Notes: generated from the letters alone by a model not told the origin. A stretch of 64,000 nucleotides of DNA from Nitrosospira multiformis (GCF_900103165.1 NZ_FNKY01000001.1:3378981-3442980), one strand, 5' to 3'. Positions 1-9,173 are shown, counted from the stretch's first letter. Translations and numbers: made by a program.

Positions 1-1150
1 CATTGACGGGATGGCTGGAAGCGGAGTGGTCGAGATGGATATTGGCAGCCGCTGGTTCGGTTTGCGGAATCTCCGACAACCCGGCTACGTCATAAAGCCG
101 ATACCATTCATCTTCTGTTGGCAATCTGAACGGTTGGCCGGTTGTCGCGGCTTTCCAATTGCAAAAGGCTTTGGCCTCATGATAGTTCACTTCCACCGGC
201 CAATCCCAGGGCATCGGTATTTCTTCGGTCATCAAGCGTAGCCGCCACTCGCTACCATGCCTGACCCAGAAGGTAGGGTAGCCTGCGCGTGTATGATGCT
301 GCCACGCACGGCCCTCTTCCTCCCAACAGCTTTCCATGCCATAACCATTGGCTTCAACGAAAGCCAGAAATTCCTGATTGCTCACCAGATATTTGCCAGC
401 CTGGAATGCCGCAACTTCCGCACTATGACGGCCATATTCATTGTCCCATCCGTAGACAGGATCGGCCTTGTTTTTGCCCACAGAAACCAGACCCGCCGGC
501 ACATCGATTAATTGATTCTGTGGCGCCTGGCCGGACTTCCGGCAAGGTTCCCATGCGGGATGCGGTCTGACATGTTCAAGCGCATGCTGCCGGATGAGCA
601 CTGAGGAAGTTTCCAGATGGATACGTTCATGCTCGATCCCCATCAGAATAGTCCACCAGGGATGGTCCCAGCCAATCGGCAAGGTAAGGGGTGTTTCGGT
701 GATGAGCCGGTCGACAATGCTGCGAACGGCATTGCGATAGGTTTGCACCTCTTCAACGGACGGCCAGTCGTAATGGGTGGTATTCAGATCATCCCAGCTC
801 ATCTCGTCGACCCCGACTGCGAACATGGATTCAAGTCTGGGATTGATTCGTTCCGCCACCAGTCCCGCAAGCAACAGTTTGTTAGCAAAGAAAGTTGCCG
901 TATGGCCAAGGTAGAAAATTAGCGGGTGACGCAATGATATCGGTTTTTTAAAATAGGCTTGATCACCATGCAGCGTCTCAAAAAGCTGCTCGTAACGATC
1001 CAGCGTGGCATGAAAATAGGCGCGTATCTCCTCACGCTTTGCAGCCACATCGTCGCCGGATAGGTTGGGACTTCTTTGGAAAAGCAATTTTGGCATAGAA
1101 CGCATAGACGTTAATTTTTCAGATTTTTTGAAAACTGGTTGAACAGGCAT
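1..1150 (-). CDS. ovoA: OvoA, 5-histidylcysteine sulfoxide synthase (N-terminal half, cut by window edge)
   Basis: OvoA is a non-haem iron enzyme that joins cysteine to histidine with oxygen in the first step of ovothiol synthesis. Translating the reverse strand gives an open frame from about 1177 down to base 1. It contains the N-terminal DinB-like domain with RHPLIFYLGHTATFF and the iron-ligand stretch GIEHERIHLETSS (His-x3-His), then the start of the formylglycine-generating-enzyme-like domain with RLPTEDEWYRLYD. About 380 residues are visible; family members are about 700 or more, usually with a C-terminal methyltransferase that would lie beyond the left edge. In-frame ATGs at 1177, 1150, 1106 and 1097 are all possible because none has a good ribosome-binding site; 1150 is a compromise. 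EgtB is the alternative family, but the SMFAVGVDEMSWDDLN stretch fits OvoA better. Confidence 0.88.
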   Translation of the reverse strand, partial: MPVQPVFKKSEKLTSMRSMPKLLFQRSPNLSGDDVAAKREEIRAYFHATLDRYEQLFETLHGDQAYFKKPISLRHPLIFYLGHTATFFANKLLLAGLVAERINPRLESMFAVGVDEMSWDDLNTTHYDWPSVEEVQTYRNAVRSIVDRLITETPLTLPIGWDHPWWTILMGIEHERIHLETSSVLIRQHALEHVRPHPAWEPCRKSGQAPQNQLIDVPAGLVSVGKNKADPVYGWDNEYGRHSAEVAAFQAGKYLVSNQEFLAFVEANGYGMESCWEEEGRAWQHHTRAGYPTFWVRHGSEWRLRLMTEEIPMPWDWPVEVNYHEAKAFCNWKAATTGQPFRLPTEDEWYRLYDVAGLSEIPQTEPAAANIHLDHSASSHPVN

Positions 1151-1177
1151 TATAACTTTTCGTGCGCTCAAATACAT

Positions 1178-1620
1178 ATTCAATCCCGGGTAAGAAATTT
1201 CCCGACAAAAAAATAACCAAAAACAGTCCGGCCAGAGCAGCAGAGAATGGATCGTCTCAATTACCGGCCACTGGACCGATGGAGATGATAGCCACCGGAA
1301 ACCCAGGTTGACGCGGGATCAGACCGGATTGAAGCGATTGAGCAGGCGCTCCCTGCCGGGTTCGATTGTGATAATGGAAACAAGTTCCTCAATCGTCACG
1401 GACTGCGCTGCCGCACCCCGCATGCAGCAATCGATGAAAAGTCAAATAAGCGGTAGCATTCCCTTTCTTTGTATAAACTTTATCGTACCGAGGGTGTAAT
1501 AATCAACACCCTTACTTCACACACCATTATCGTTCCAATTTGACTCAGTGCGCATCGATCGTCAAAGCTGGGGTAGATGTAAGAAAGTGGAAAGCACAAT
1601 AACGTGCAGCGGAGGAAACG
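1178..1620. other. Intergenic region with a small stem-loop
   Basis: No convincing gene lies between the ovoA start and the lipoprotein gene. It must hold divergent promoters for both. The one clear structure is a 7-bp perfect inverted repeat, AGGGTGT (1491-1497) and ACACCCT (1506-1512), around an 8-base loop. It has no T-run, so it is more likely an operator or UTR hairpin than an intrinsic terminator. Small open frames here have no recognisable protein features. Confidence 0.4.
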
Positions 1621-3126
1621 ATGGATCATTGCAGCGATTCGAGGTGCATTATTCCGGCTGCGGCAAAATTAGTTCTGCTGCTTGGCACGCTGTTCCTGAC
1701 CGGTTGCGTTACCGTGGGAAACCCTCCCATTACATCGATAGCCGATACTTTGACTACCTGCCGCGCACTGTATCAGGAAATCGATGCAATCATTGATCGT
1801 GAGGCGGTACGCGACCATGGCTCATCACCGGTTCGAGGTTTCCCTTATCTGCGCACAACCCGCCTGCTTGCATCGTTGCGTGACGAACTAACCGAGCCCG
1901 CACACTGGCCGGCATGGATCGATCATATGGCCAAGCTTGACGCCCAGGCACGTGCGCTGGAACTGCGCAATCTATCTGCACCCATAGCGGACTATCCCAA
2001 AGATTCTCTACTCTACGAACTCAGCACTTGTCGCGAACAGCTGATGGCTGCCGATCTTACGCAATCGGAGCGCCGCGCCCGGTTACGCAATGTTGCTCAC
2101 GTTGAGGATGACTATGTAGCCTGGTGGCAGGTGCTCGGTCTCTATCCGCTCACTGCACCGATTATGTCGGCCGGCATCTCGGCCTGGCACAACAAAACAC
2201 GCAATACCTTTTCCACAGAATTGGCCTCCCTGCCGGTAGCCGGCAGATTGGTGCGTTGGGTGCCTGCATCCGCCACACCGTCCCACGTCCCGCTCGACCC
2301 CTGGCAAACAGCCAAGATTCTACGCCGCTCGCTTGATCCGCTCGGCATCCCGCTGCCGACAGATGCTGCTCTTGATCAGCTTTTCGACACATATGCCCCG
2401 CTATGGGAAGTAGATGTCGTTGATGAGAATGATCAGATCGGCATGCTGCAATGGAAAAACGGACCGGTAATAGACCTTACCCGTCCGACGCTGTACCGCA
2501 AGGTTTCACACACCCGTCTCGGCGATCAGGTATTGCTACAGCTTAACTACATTGTCTGGTTCCCGGCGCGCCCCGGCAACGATATCTACGCGGGACAACT
2601 CGATGGTATCAATTGGCGGGTAACCTTGGGTCCGGACGGGGAACCATGGCTTTACGACGCCATCCATAATTGCGGCTGCTATCACGAATTCTTTCCGAGC
2701 CATCGGCTACGCTTGCGTAAAGATCTTCCCGCTTTTTATTTTGAACCTCCGATGCTGCCGCAACCCGCGCCCCCAGCGCGTGAACGGCAGCCGCTGGTGC
2801 TGCGTATCGCCAGCCATACCCACTTCATCCAGAGACTCTACTACGATGAATCGCCACCCGGATTATTGCCAGCAGCACAACCGCTGGCGTGGGAAGAATA
2901 TGATGTGCTGCGCTCCCTGCCTGCTGATGAAGGCTATCGCAGCCTGTTCGGTGCATATGGCCTGATCGCCGGAACAGAGCGTACCGAGCGTTTTCTTTTG
3001 TGGCCAATGGGCATCCGGTCGCCAGGCGCAATGCGCCAGTGGGGACGTCATCCCACCGCTTTCGTCGGACGCCGGCACTTCGATGATGCCTTTCTCATTG
3101 AATCCCTGTTCGAGAGGACACCATAA
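1621..3126 (+). CDS. Putative outer-membrane or periplasmic lipoprotein, unknown function
   Basis: A 501-residue protein of unknown function. The N-terminus has a hydrophobic stretch (about residues 16-28) ending in LFLTGC, a lipobox with Cys near residue 29, so it is probably lipid-anchored after export. The rest is soluble and rich in aromatic residues, with no catalytic motif I recognise; an HNCGCYHEFF segment near residue 350 is the most distinctive patch. The ATG at 1621 has a good GGAGG six bases upstream. The DUF3047 gene starts only two bases after the stop, so the two are almost certainly co-transcribed and may act together in the envelope. Confidence 0.8.
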   Translation: MDHCSDSRCIIPAAAKLVLLLGTLFLTGCVTVGNPPITSIADTLTTCRALYQEIDAIIDREAVRDHGSSPVRGFPYLRTTRLLASLRDELTEPAHWPAWIDHMAKLDAQARALELRNLSAPIADYPKDSLLYELSTCREQLMAADLTQSERRARLRNVAHVEDDYVAWWQVLGLYPLTAPIMSAGISAWHNKTRNTFSTELASLPVAGRLVRWVPASATPSHVPLDPWQTAKILRRSLDPLGIPLPTDAALDQLFDTYAPLWEVDVVDENDQIGMLQWKNGPVIDLTRPTLYRKVSHTRLGDQVLLQLNYIVWFPARPGNDIYAGQLDGINWRVTLGPDGEPWLYDAIHNCGCYHEFFPSHRLRLRKDLPAFYFEPPMLPQPAPPARERQPLVLRIASHTHFIQRLYYDESPPGLLPAAQPLAWEEYDVLRSLPADEGYRSLFGAYGLIAGTERTERFLLWPMGIRSPGAMRQWGRHPTAFVGRRHFDDAFLIESLFERTP

Positions 3127-3128
3127 GC

Positions 3129-3782
3129 ATGGATACACGCGCATACCAATTGCTGTGCGGGGTAATGGTCTGTTTCCCGGTGCTGTCATGGGCGGAGGGT
3201 GATCGTGTTGATATTGCCCGCTTCTCACGGGGTGATCTGAGTGGCTGGCAATCTAAAGCTTTCGCTGGCGAGACCCGCTATTCATTCCAGAATAAGGATG
3301 GACAAACCGCCCTGCGCGCCGACAGCATGGCCGCCGCGTCGGGACTGTATCGCGAGGTAAATATCGACCTCGGCAAGACACCTATCCTCAACTGGACGTG
3401 GCAAGCCGGTAACATACTGGCGGGGGCCGATGAGCATACCCGCGCTGGTGATGATTATCCTGCGCGCGTCTACGTGGTGTTCTCCGGTGGACTGATGTTC
3501 TGGCGCACACGCGCCATCAACTATGTGTGGTCGAACAGTCGGGCTATCGACAGCAGCTGGCTTAACGCTTTTACCCATAATGCGCGTATGATCGCGGTGG
3601 AATCCGGCCCTGCCCGGCTCAATCAATGGGTGAGGGAGAAACGCGATGTCCGCGCCGATTTCAAACGCCTGTTTGGTGAAGAGCCTGGCCGCGTCGACGC
3701 CGTGGCGATCATGACCGACACCGATAACACGCGCACAACGGCAACAGCCTGGTATGGTGATATCTGGTTTACCACAAAATGA
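3129..3782 (+). CDS. DUF3047 domain exported protein
   Basis: A 217-residue protein with a signal peptide (cleavage expected after LSWAEG, around residue 24) and a single domain matching the DUF3047 pattern: ILNWTWQAGN, a GDDYPARVYVVF block, then NYVWSN, VRADFKRLFGEEP and a closing DAVAIMTDTDNT/AWYGDIWF stretch. The family is common in proteobacteria with no established biochemical role; the fold may resemble carbohydrate-binding sandwich domains (inference). It follows the lipoprotein gene by two bases, with GAGAGG upstream of the start, and forms a two-gene operon with it. Confidence 0.85.
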   Translation: MDTRAYQLLCGVMVCFPVLSWAEGDRVDIARFSRGDLSGWQSKAFAGETRYSFQNKDGQTALRADSMAAASGLYREVNIDLGKTPILNWTWQAGNILAGADEHTRAGDDYPARVYVVFSGGLMFWRTRAINYVWSNSRAIDSSWLNAFTHNARMIAVESGPARLNQWVREKRDVRADFKRLFGEEPGRVDAVAIMTDTDNTRTTATAWYGDIWFTTK

Positions 3783-3881
3783 CGGATGCGGTGATCGATA
3801 TCAAGGTTCATTCACTTGCTCCTGTTTCGTACCCTATTGCATGCGGCTATTAGGGGTTCAGATAATCTTTATCGGCCTCGG

Positions 3882-4778
3882 ATGGAGGATCACAGTGCGC
3901 GAGGAAGTACATTGGAAGAAATAGAGCTTCGGCACGAGCGCGTCACCGGAGACGGCATAGACCTGCACGTCGTTATGGCCGGTGAGGGACCACCCGTCAT
4001 CCTGCTCCATGGTTTTCCGGAAAATTGGCGTTCCTGGCAGCGGCAGATTCCCGCGCTGGCAGCTGCGGGCTTTTCCGTATGGGTACCGGACATGCGCGGA
4101 TACAACCTCTCGGGCAGGCCTTCCGAGCAGAATGCTTATCAGCTGGACCACCTTGTTGCGGATGTCGCCGCACTGGTCCGCGCAACCGGGTACCCCCGTG
4201 CGCATATCGTAGGACATGACTGGGGCGGTATCATCGCCTGGACATTTGCGGATAAGCACCCCGAGCTGGTGGACCGGCTCGCCATCCTCAATGCTCCACA
4301 CCTCAAAATCTATGCCCAGGAAGTGCGGCACCCACGTCAAATGTTCAAGAGCTGGTATATGCTCTTCTTTCTTTTGCCACGCTTACCCGAGCTTGCGCTC
4401 TCAGCAAACAACTTCAAGGCGGTACGCGACATGTTCAAGCTGCGTCCGGCCCGGAAAGGAGCCTTCAGCGACAAGGATATCGAAGCGTATATCGAAGCGC
4501 TATCGCAGCCAGGCGCGCTCACCGCGGCACTCAATTACTACCGCGCAAATCTGACGATAGCCAATATGCGCAAAATTGCACTTTCCACACCCATCAATGC
4601 GGAAACGCTTGTGATCTGGGGAGAGCTTGATCCGGCGCTTGGAATCCACCTACTTGAAGGACTCGAGCGCGTGGCGCCCCACTTACGTGTTCACAGAATT
4701 CGGGATTCGAGCCATTGGATCCAGAACGAATCACCTGACGAAGTCAACAGGATCATGATAGATTTTCTAAGCGATTGA
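3882..4778 (+). CDS. Alpha/beta hydrolase, epoxide hydrolase / haloalkane dehalogenase type
   Basis: A 298-residue alpha/beta-hydrolase. The oxyanion motif HGFPENW, the nucleophile elbow GHDWGG (Asp nucleophile) and a C-terminal SHWIQNE segment with the catalytic His place it with soluble epoxide hydrolases and related dehalogenases rather than serine esterases. WGELD near residue 245 is the usual site of the third catalytic acid. A cap domain fits the region between about residues 140 and 220. Start choice: the frame is open from TTG 3816; ATG 3882 has a weak upstream site, while TTG 3912 has GAGGAAG placed well and would give a 288-residue protein. The substrate cannot be told from sequence. 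The gene stands alone after the DUF3047 gene. Confidence 0.82.
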   Translation: MEDHSARGSTLEEIELRHERVTGDGIDLHVVMAGEGPPVILLHGFPENWRSWQRQIPALAAAGFSVWVPDMRGYNLSGRPSEQNAYQLDHLVADVAALVRATGYPRAHIVGHDWGGIIAWTFADKHPELVDRLAILNAPHLKIYAQEVRHPRQMFKSWYMLFFLLPRLPELALSANNFKAVRDMFKLRPARKGAFSDKDIEAYIEALSQPGALTAALNYYRANLTIANMRKIALSTPINAETLVIWGELDPALGIHLLEGLERVAPHLRVHRIRDSSHWIQNESPDEVNRIMIDFLSD

Positions 4779-4918
4779 AATAACCATACTGATGCCATGC
4801 TATTTATTATCCGATGCCGGAATCATCATCTGCTATAACTGTCTTATGAAGTATGTATTCGTTGGTATTCCGGTTCCAGGTCATGCTCATTGGAATTGCG
4901 GATAAACCCGATAATAAA

Positions 4919-4939
4919 ACCGGGGCGGATATCCCCGGT
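4919..4939 (+). promoter_or_regulatory. 5'-UTR stem-loop of the slp-like gene
   Basis: A perfect 7-bp stem, ACCGGGG (4919-4925) and CCCCGGT (4933-4939), with a 7-base loop, 27 bases ahead of the Slp-like start codon and just before its GAGGGG ribosome-binding site. It could stabilise the mRNA leader or end a leader transcript. No T-run follows. Confidence 0.4.
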
Positions 4940-4965
4940 ATTCTCATAATTGAGGGGAAAAAGAC

Positions 4966-5523
4966 ATGAGACAGTATTCGTTATTAGTCTGTTTGTTGTT
5001 GAGCGCTTGTGCCGGGTTGCCGTCTGCGGTTAAAGATGTCCCTGTAAAGGATATTTCTTATAGCCAGGCGAGCCAAAATCTGAACAGTTATAAAGATACA
5101 TCTGTCAGATGGGGCGGAGTCATTATCGATGTGGAAAACGAGCAGGACTTCACCCTCGTACAAATATTGTCCTATCCTCTTAATTACTACGGCCGCCCGC
5201 AACTAAACAAGTCCAGTGAGGGACGCTTTGTCATTAAAAGCACCGAGTTTCTTGATCCCGCAGTTTATGCGAAAGACAAGGAAATAACCGTTGCGGGAAC
5301 ACTGCAAGGTGATATCGAACGGACCATAGGCAAGAAAACCGTCCGGTTGCCGCTGCTGGTGTCCAAAGGCATTTATTTGTGGCCTATCTATCTGGCCAGT
5401 CCCTATTATGGATACGGTTATCCAGGATATGGGGGATGGGGCTATGGGGGATATGGCGGCTTTAATCCCTATTTTGGATATGGATATTATGGCAACCCGT
5501 ATTGGGGCAGGCCGTATTGGTAA
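4966..5523 (+). CDS. Slp family outer-membrane lipoprotein with Gly/Tyr-rich tail
   Basis: A 185-residue lipoprotein: the signal peptide ends in LLLSACAG with lipobox Cys at residue 15. The body (about 25-140) resembles the Slp (starvation lipoprotein) family, with VRWGGVIIDVENEQD, SEGRFVI and ITVAGTLQG typical of its beta-rich fold. The final 40 residues are a low-complexity run of Gly, Tyr, Pro and Trp (YGYGYPGYGGWGYGG and similar), which is not part of the usual family core and suggests a flexible surface-exposed or wall-interacting tail. GAGGGG lies 9 bases before the ATG. It is a single-gene unit. Family assignment is good; the role is unknown beyond envelope stress or stationary-phase links in Escherichia coli. 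Confidence 0.85.
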   Translation: MRQYSLLVCLLLSACAGLPSAVKDVPVKDISYSQASQNLNSYKDTSVRWGGVIIDVENEQDFTLVQILSYPLNYYGRPQLNKSSEGRFVIKSTEFLDPAVYAKDKEITVAGTLQGDIERTIGKKTVRLPLLVSKGIYLWPIYLASPYYGYGYPGYGGWGYGGYGGFNPYFGYGYYGNPYWGRPYW

Positions 5524-5695
5524 GAGACGAGTTTTCACCTGCAGGTCCATTATTTCTTAGCTGGCCATTTCGCATACCTACCTATACTTTAAAAATTAGA
5601 GTTAAAGCAATGAGAGGCTGTTCTCGGCCTCCGGAATGATTATTTTGGCGCATCTGCACCATGCTGGCTCCGGAAAACATCACTGTTAGATAGTC

Positions 5696-6946
5696 ATGCG
5701 AAAACTGTCGCTTTTTATTATCACCCTGGCGTTGGCGCTCCCCTTGGCAGTGTTGACGCTGGTAATTCTTGCCGTGGAAGACCACCCTCGCGTCGACCGC
5801 CGGGTCATCCTTACCCCGGAACACATGGAGCGTGCGAAACAGATCGTCGATGCACATCGTGATTGGGTCCGCCCCGGAATGCTGGCCTCGGCCAGGATAA
5901 TGCCGGCGGACGCTGATCTAGCCGCAAACTATCTAGCCAACCGTTTCGGGAAAGGCAGCGCACAGCTGGCGCTCGCTGACCGCAATGCCGTTATCCGTCT
6001 GAGTCTTCCGTTGAATGGATATCCACTTGACGGCTACCTGAATCTTGAAGCAACCCTGATCGAAACAACCGAGCTCCCGCAACTTCAGTCGGTGAATATC
6101 GGGAAACTCTCGCTGCCCGACGCGCTTACGGACATGCTTTTACCCCAGCTTGTACGCTGGCTACGGGATAGCCCGGAATACCGCACCGGACTCGACACAC
6201 TCCGGCTGGTTAAAATGTCACCCGACGAATTGAGCATCTTCTATCGTTGGGAGGGTGGGGTTTCTGATGAAGTCCGAGCGTCAGTCATCGACAAAGTTGA
6301 GCGTGAGCGGCTGCTCCGTTATCAATCCCTGTTGGCCGCAAATAGCAGACGGCATGGTGCAGCGGTGTCACTCGCGGAAGTTCTGCCGCCATTGGTGCGT
6401 CTTGCAGGCGAACGCTCGGTAAATGGGGAAGTTTTGGCAGAAAACCGCGCATTGATTTTAGTTACGACATTTTACGTGCTTGGCATTTCCTTGGAACGGA
6501 TCCTTCCGGAAGCGGCGGGCTGGCCTCGTCCGGCGCGCCGGACGGTTACAATCGATGGACGAGAAGACTTTGCAAAGCATTTCATGGTATCCGCCTCTAT
6601 TGCAGCCTATGCCGATACCACGTTAGCCGATGCGATTGGTTTGTACAAGGAGGTCGAAGACTCCCGCTCTGGGAGCGGTTTCTCATTCAATGATATCGCC
6701 GCTGACCGGGCGGGTACAAAATTTGGTGAAAAGGCCGTGGCAAGCGAGTCCTCCGCACAGCAACTCCAACGCCGCGTTGCGGCAGGATTGAAAGATTCGG
6801 ATTTGATGCCAGTCTGGTCGGATTTACCGGAATTCATGCCCGAGGCCGAGTTCAAGCGGCGGTTCGGGGGGGTTGATGCGCCGGCCTACCGCGGAATGAT
6901 GCAGAAGATCGAACAAAGGGTCGCGGCTTTGCGTGTGCTGCACTGA
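5696..6946 (+). CDS. Conserved hypothetical membrane-anchored protein
   Basis: A 416-residue protein I do not recognise. One N-terminal hydrophobic segment (about residues 5-27) should anchor it in the inner membrane with the remainder in the periplasm. A second moderately hydrophobic helix lies near NRALILVTTFYVLGISLERI (about 250-270). The C-terminal half has GREDFAKHFMVSASIAAYAD and GSGFSFNDIAADRAG, which look like conserved blocks of a domain seen in proteobacterial hypothetical proteins, but I cannot name it. The start at 5696 lacks a clear Shine-Dalgarno sequence. It is flanked by the slp gene upstream and a convergent TIR-like gene downstream. Confidence 0.75.
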   Translation: MRKLSLFIITLALALPLAVLTLVILAVEDHPRVDRRVILTPEHMERAKQIVDAHRDWVRPGMLASARIMPADADLAANYLANRFGKGSAQLALADRNAVIRLSLPLNGYPLDGYLNLEATLIETTELPQLQSVNIGKLSLPDALTDMLLPQLVRWLRDSPEYRTGLDTLRLVKMSPDELSIFYRWEGGVSDEVRASVIDKVERERLLRYQSLLAANSRRHGAAVSLAEVLPPLVRLAGERSVNGEVLAENRALILVTTFYVLGISLERILPEAAGWPRPARRTVTIDGREDFAKHFMVSASIAAYADTTLADAIGLYKEVEDSRSGSGFSFNDIAADRAGTKFGEKAVASESSAQQLQRRVAAGLKDSDLMPVWSDLPEFMPEAEFKRRFGGVDAPAYRGMMQKIEQRVAALRVLH

Positions 6947-7098
6947 ATACATCCCATTGTTTATGGATCTATTGCGATGTCTCATCCATATTTCTGGCGA
7001 AAGTTCCGGGCAGCCTGAAAAGCGAGCCGGCACAGTGTGAGCGCTTCTGATTAGCGAGGGCGCCCTGTCAGATTCATAAAATTGAAGCAAAAAATGTC

Positions 7099-7116
7099 AT
7101 CTGCGCAAGCGCAGAT
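7099..7116. terminator. Hairpin between convergent genes
   Basis: ATCTGCGC (7099-7106) and GCGCAGAT (7109-7116) form a perfect 8-bp stem with a 2-base gap. It lies between the end of the 416-residue gene (+) and the end of the TIR-like gene (-). No T-run follows on either strand, so it is at best a Rho-independent-like pause site or mRNA 3'-end stabiliser. Confidence 0.35.
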
Positions 7117-7227
7117 TCTGCGGACAAGGCGCTTTACCGGCTGGTTCAAGAGGCAACGAAAATGAACCAGCCGAAACTTTTTGCGGGCGATTTCCTTAAA
7201 TCTTTGGGCCGCCCGCATGATAGTCGC

Positions 7228-7617
7228 TTACAGTCTGTTTAGGAAGGATGAAATTGCGGGCCAGTTCCACGCTTCGATCTCACGCTCCCCCACGGGATCA
7301 GGTAATTTGGATGGCAGCTTCTCGGCGTCACCGTGAAGTAACAGCACGGGCATTCTACCCTCATAGGCACAGCGTATCTCCCACAGCTGCCCGTCCGCCC
7401 TGACAACGTTTTTTGTAATAAGGGCGATCACGCCGTCACAGCCGGTAACTTTATCCCGGCACTCTTCTTTCCAGGCGGGTTCCCACGACTGCTTGACCGG
7501 CATATCCACAAACGAGAAGGCTGTTTGTTCCTTATTTAGTTGTTCGAGAAGCTGATCGCGCAATTTGATATCTCTGAGTGCGAAGCTAATAAATACCTTG
7601 TTCGTTTTTGCGGCCAT
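7228..7617 (-). CDS. TIR-like domain protein (ThsB/MTH538-like)
   Basis: A 129-residue protein made of one TIR-like domain. KVFISFALRDIKLRDQLLEQL is the first strand and helix, CDGVIALITKNVVRADGQLWEI is the central strand with the WEI motif (Glu80, the position of the catalytic Glu in NAD-consuming TIR domains), and MPVLLLHGD is the last core strand. This fits the DUF1863/ThsB class of bacterial TIR-like proteins, some of which are defence sensors that make cyclic ADP-ribose signals. AAGGAGG stands six bases before the ATG. No ThsA-like or other effector gene is next to it: the next gene upstream on the same strand encodes a RidA protein. It may be an orphan defence gene or a non-defence TIR-like protein. 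Confidence 0.75.
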   Translation of the reverse strand: MAAKTNKVFISFALRDIKLRDQLLEQLNKEQTAFSFVDMPVKQSWEPAWKEECRDKVTGCDGVIALITKNVVRADGQLWEIRCAYEGRMPVLLLHGDAEKLPSKLPDPVGEREIEAWNWPAISSFLNRL

Positions 7618-7697
7618 TCATTCCTCCTTGGAAATCAATTTATTGTTAGCAACACCCAACCTCAAAAATACTTCATCAACCACCATTAATCTACACG

Positions 7698-8087
7698 TCA
7701 GGCGCCAGAACCCCGACGGGCTGTCACCTGGATCTCGATACGCATTCGAGGATCGGACAAACCGGCTGAGATCATCATGGCCGCCGGCCTAACCTCTCCA
7801 AGATACTTGCGCAAGGTCGGCCAGCATTTTGGGAAGTCTGCCGCGTCAGGTAATACATAGGTCACCCGGACAATATCCCGCAAATGGGATCCCGCTTCGC
7901 TCAGCGCTGCCTGAATATTTTTAAAGCATTGCTCGGTCTGCTCCGCCAGATCATCTGAAATGATCATTTTGCTATAATCGAACCCGGTCGTGCCGGAGAC
8001 GAAAATCCAATCGCCATCCACTACCGCCCTTGAATAGCCGATCTCCTGTTCAAACGTGGAACCCGAACTTATTAACTGGCGTGGCAT
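7698..8087 (-). CDS. RidA/YjgF/YER057c family protein
   Basis: A 129-residue RidA-family protein. The fold markers are VVDGDWIFVSGTTGFDYS at the N-terminal strands, EQTEQCFKNIQAALSEAGSHL helix, DIVRVTYVLPDAADF strand, and the C-terminal MRIEIQVTA with the Arg that contacts carboxylate ligands in enamine/imine deaminases. Archetypal members hydrolyse reactive 2-aminoacrylate; many paralogues have other or unknown roles, and this one is closer in style to the broader YjgF group than to core RidA. AGGGGAG precedes the ATG. It shares the strand with the TIR-like gene 80 bases downstream, so co-transcription is possible. Confidence 0.85.
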   Translation of the reverse strand: MPRQLISSGSTFEQEIGYSRAVVDGDWIFVSGTTGFDYSKMIISDDLAEQTEQCFKNIQAALSEAGSHLRDIVRVTYVLPDAADFPKCWPTLRKYLGEVRPAAMMISAGLSDPRMRIEIQVTARRGSGA

Positions 8088-8187
8088 AAAACTTCTCCCC
8101 TTGACTGGAACTTCACTGGCACTGAGTGATTACACGATGGTTGGCAAGCAAATCGACAAGAAAAATATCGTAACTGGCCTATATTCA

Positions 8188-8649
8188 TCAATGAGAAAAA
8201 CACTGGTTTTTATCTGGCAAAACGGTGCAGGCATATCGCATCTCCTGAACACCCCCTGCCCGGTTGAATACGTATTCCGCTCTCAATCCTTTAAATTGGG
8301 CGGGAGTGAAAGAAACCGTATCGGGGACAAGGCGTTTCTCATTCCAGAATCTCACTCTGCAGAAGTCGGATGCTGACCGGCATATTTTACTAAGTGCGGC
8401 GCCATACACCGCCGTATCCATATCCCGCTTGCTATCAATCAGGACAAAATGGATGTAGTTTCCTGAGTTTCCGAGCTCAAGCGAGCGAACAAGCTGCCAG
8501 CCATCACCATGCATATCCGATGATTGTGATGCTGATGGTTGCTGTGACTGTGGTGGCCCTGGTTGCTGCGATGCGGCAAAAACCGGCCACGAGAAAACGA
8601 ACGTGGTGATTACTGCAACACTTATAATTCTCATGCTCACAAATCTCAC
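8188..8649 (-). CDS. Small exported protein, unknown function
   Basis: A 153-residue hypothetical protein with a signal peptide (MRIISVAVITTFVFSWPVFA core) followed by a Gln/Pro/Ser-rich linker (about 27-45) and a compact domain with four Cys (residues about 90, 97, 141 and 149), which could form disulfides in the periplasm. The start is GTG at 8649, placed five bases after a strong AAGGAG; an internal ATG at 8634 would also keep the signal peptide. No family recognised. It lies 100 bases upstream of the RidA gene, on the same strand. Confidence 0.65.
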   Translation of the reverse strand: MRFVSMRIISVAVITTFVFSWPVFAASQQPGPPQSQQPSASQSSDMHGDGWQLVRSLELGNSGNYIHFVLIDSKRDMDTAVYGAALSKICRSASDFCRVRFWNEKRLVPDTVSFTPAQFKGLRAEYVFNRAGGVQEMRYACTVLPDKNQCFSH

Positions 8650-9173
8650 AAATACTCCTTAGCTAATCTTTTACCAGCCACAGAACCTGGAATGCCAGCT
8701 GGCAACGCTCCTCTACCGGGGATATAGCGAGAATTGGGTGGAAAGAGAAGGTATCCCCGCAAATCCGCGAAGGCGATCCAGGTACAAAGGAAACGCATGC
8801 GGGAAACGCACCTAATAAAACATTTCGATGGTTTACTTTCTTCTCCATCAAGGTTGCTCATGCCACCCCAAAAACAGGGCACCGGTTAGATGTAACGATG
8901 AAACATAGGACTTTCATTCTATCAATAAAGAATCAGTCCGGGCAAATCGGAAACAGTCTACCCATCAGATGGCTGCCATACAGCGCATTTAGCGGAAAGG
9001 GAAATAAAAAAACGCTGGTGTGCATGGACTGTCGACACATCCTTCCATTCGTGGTGCAGCAGGGCAATATATTTTCACGGTGCCCATGATTTCCTGGTGC
9101 CTTGAGAACGAGAGGGCAGGCATCCCCAAGTCACCGGATTTGAGCCAAAAGTGGATGCTTTTTAACAGGTACT
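8650..9173. other. Intergenic region, no supported gene
   Basis: This 520-bp stretch separates the small exported-protein gene from the serine hydrolase gene. Two reverse-strand frames of 78 and 62 codons (8646-8882 and 8663-8851) overlap each other in different frames, and neither shows domain features or a clean start. I see no RNA gene. It should carry the promoter for the 8649 gene. Confidence 0.4.

Noticed and set aside
8646..8882. 78-codon reverse frame whose stop overlaps the GTG start of the 8188-8649 gene
   Set aside because: The overlap looks like coupling, but the peptide is not protein-like, competes with a second frame, and lacks a ribosome-binding site.
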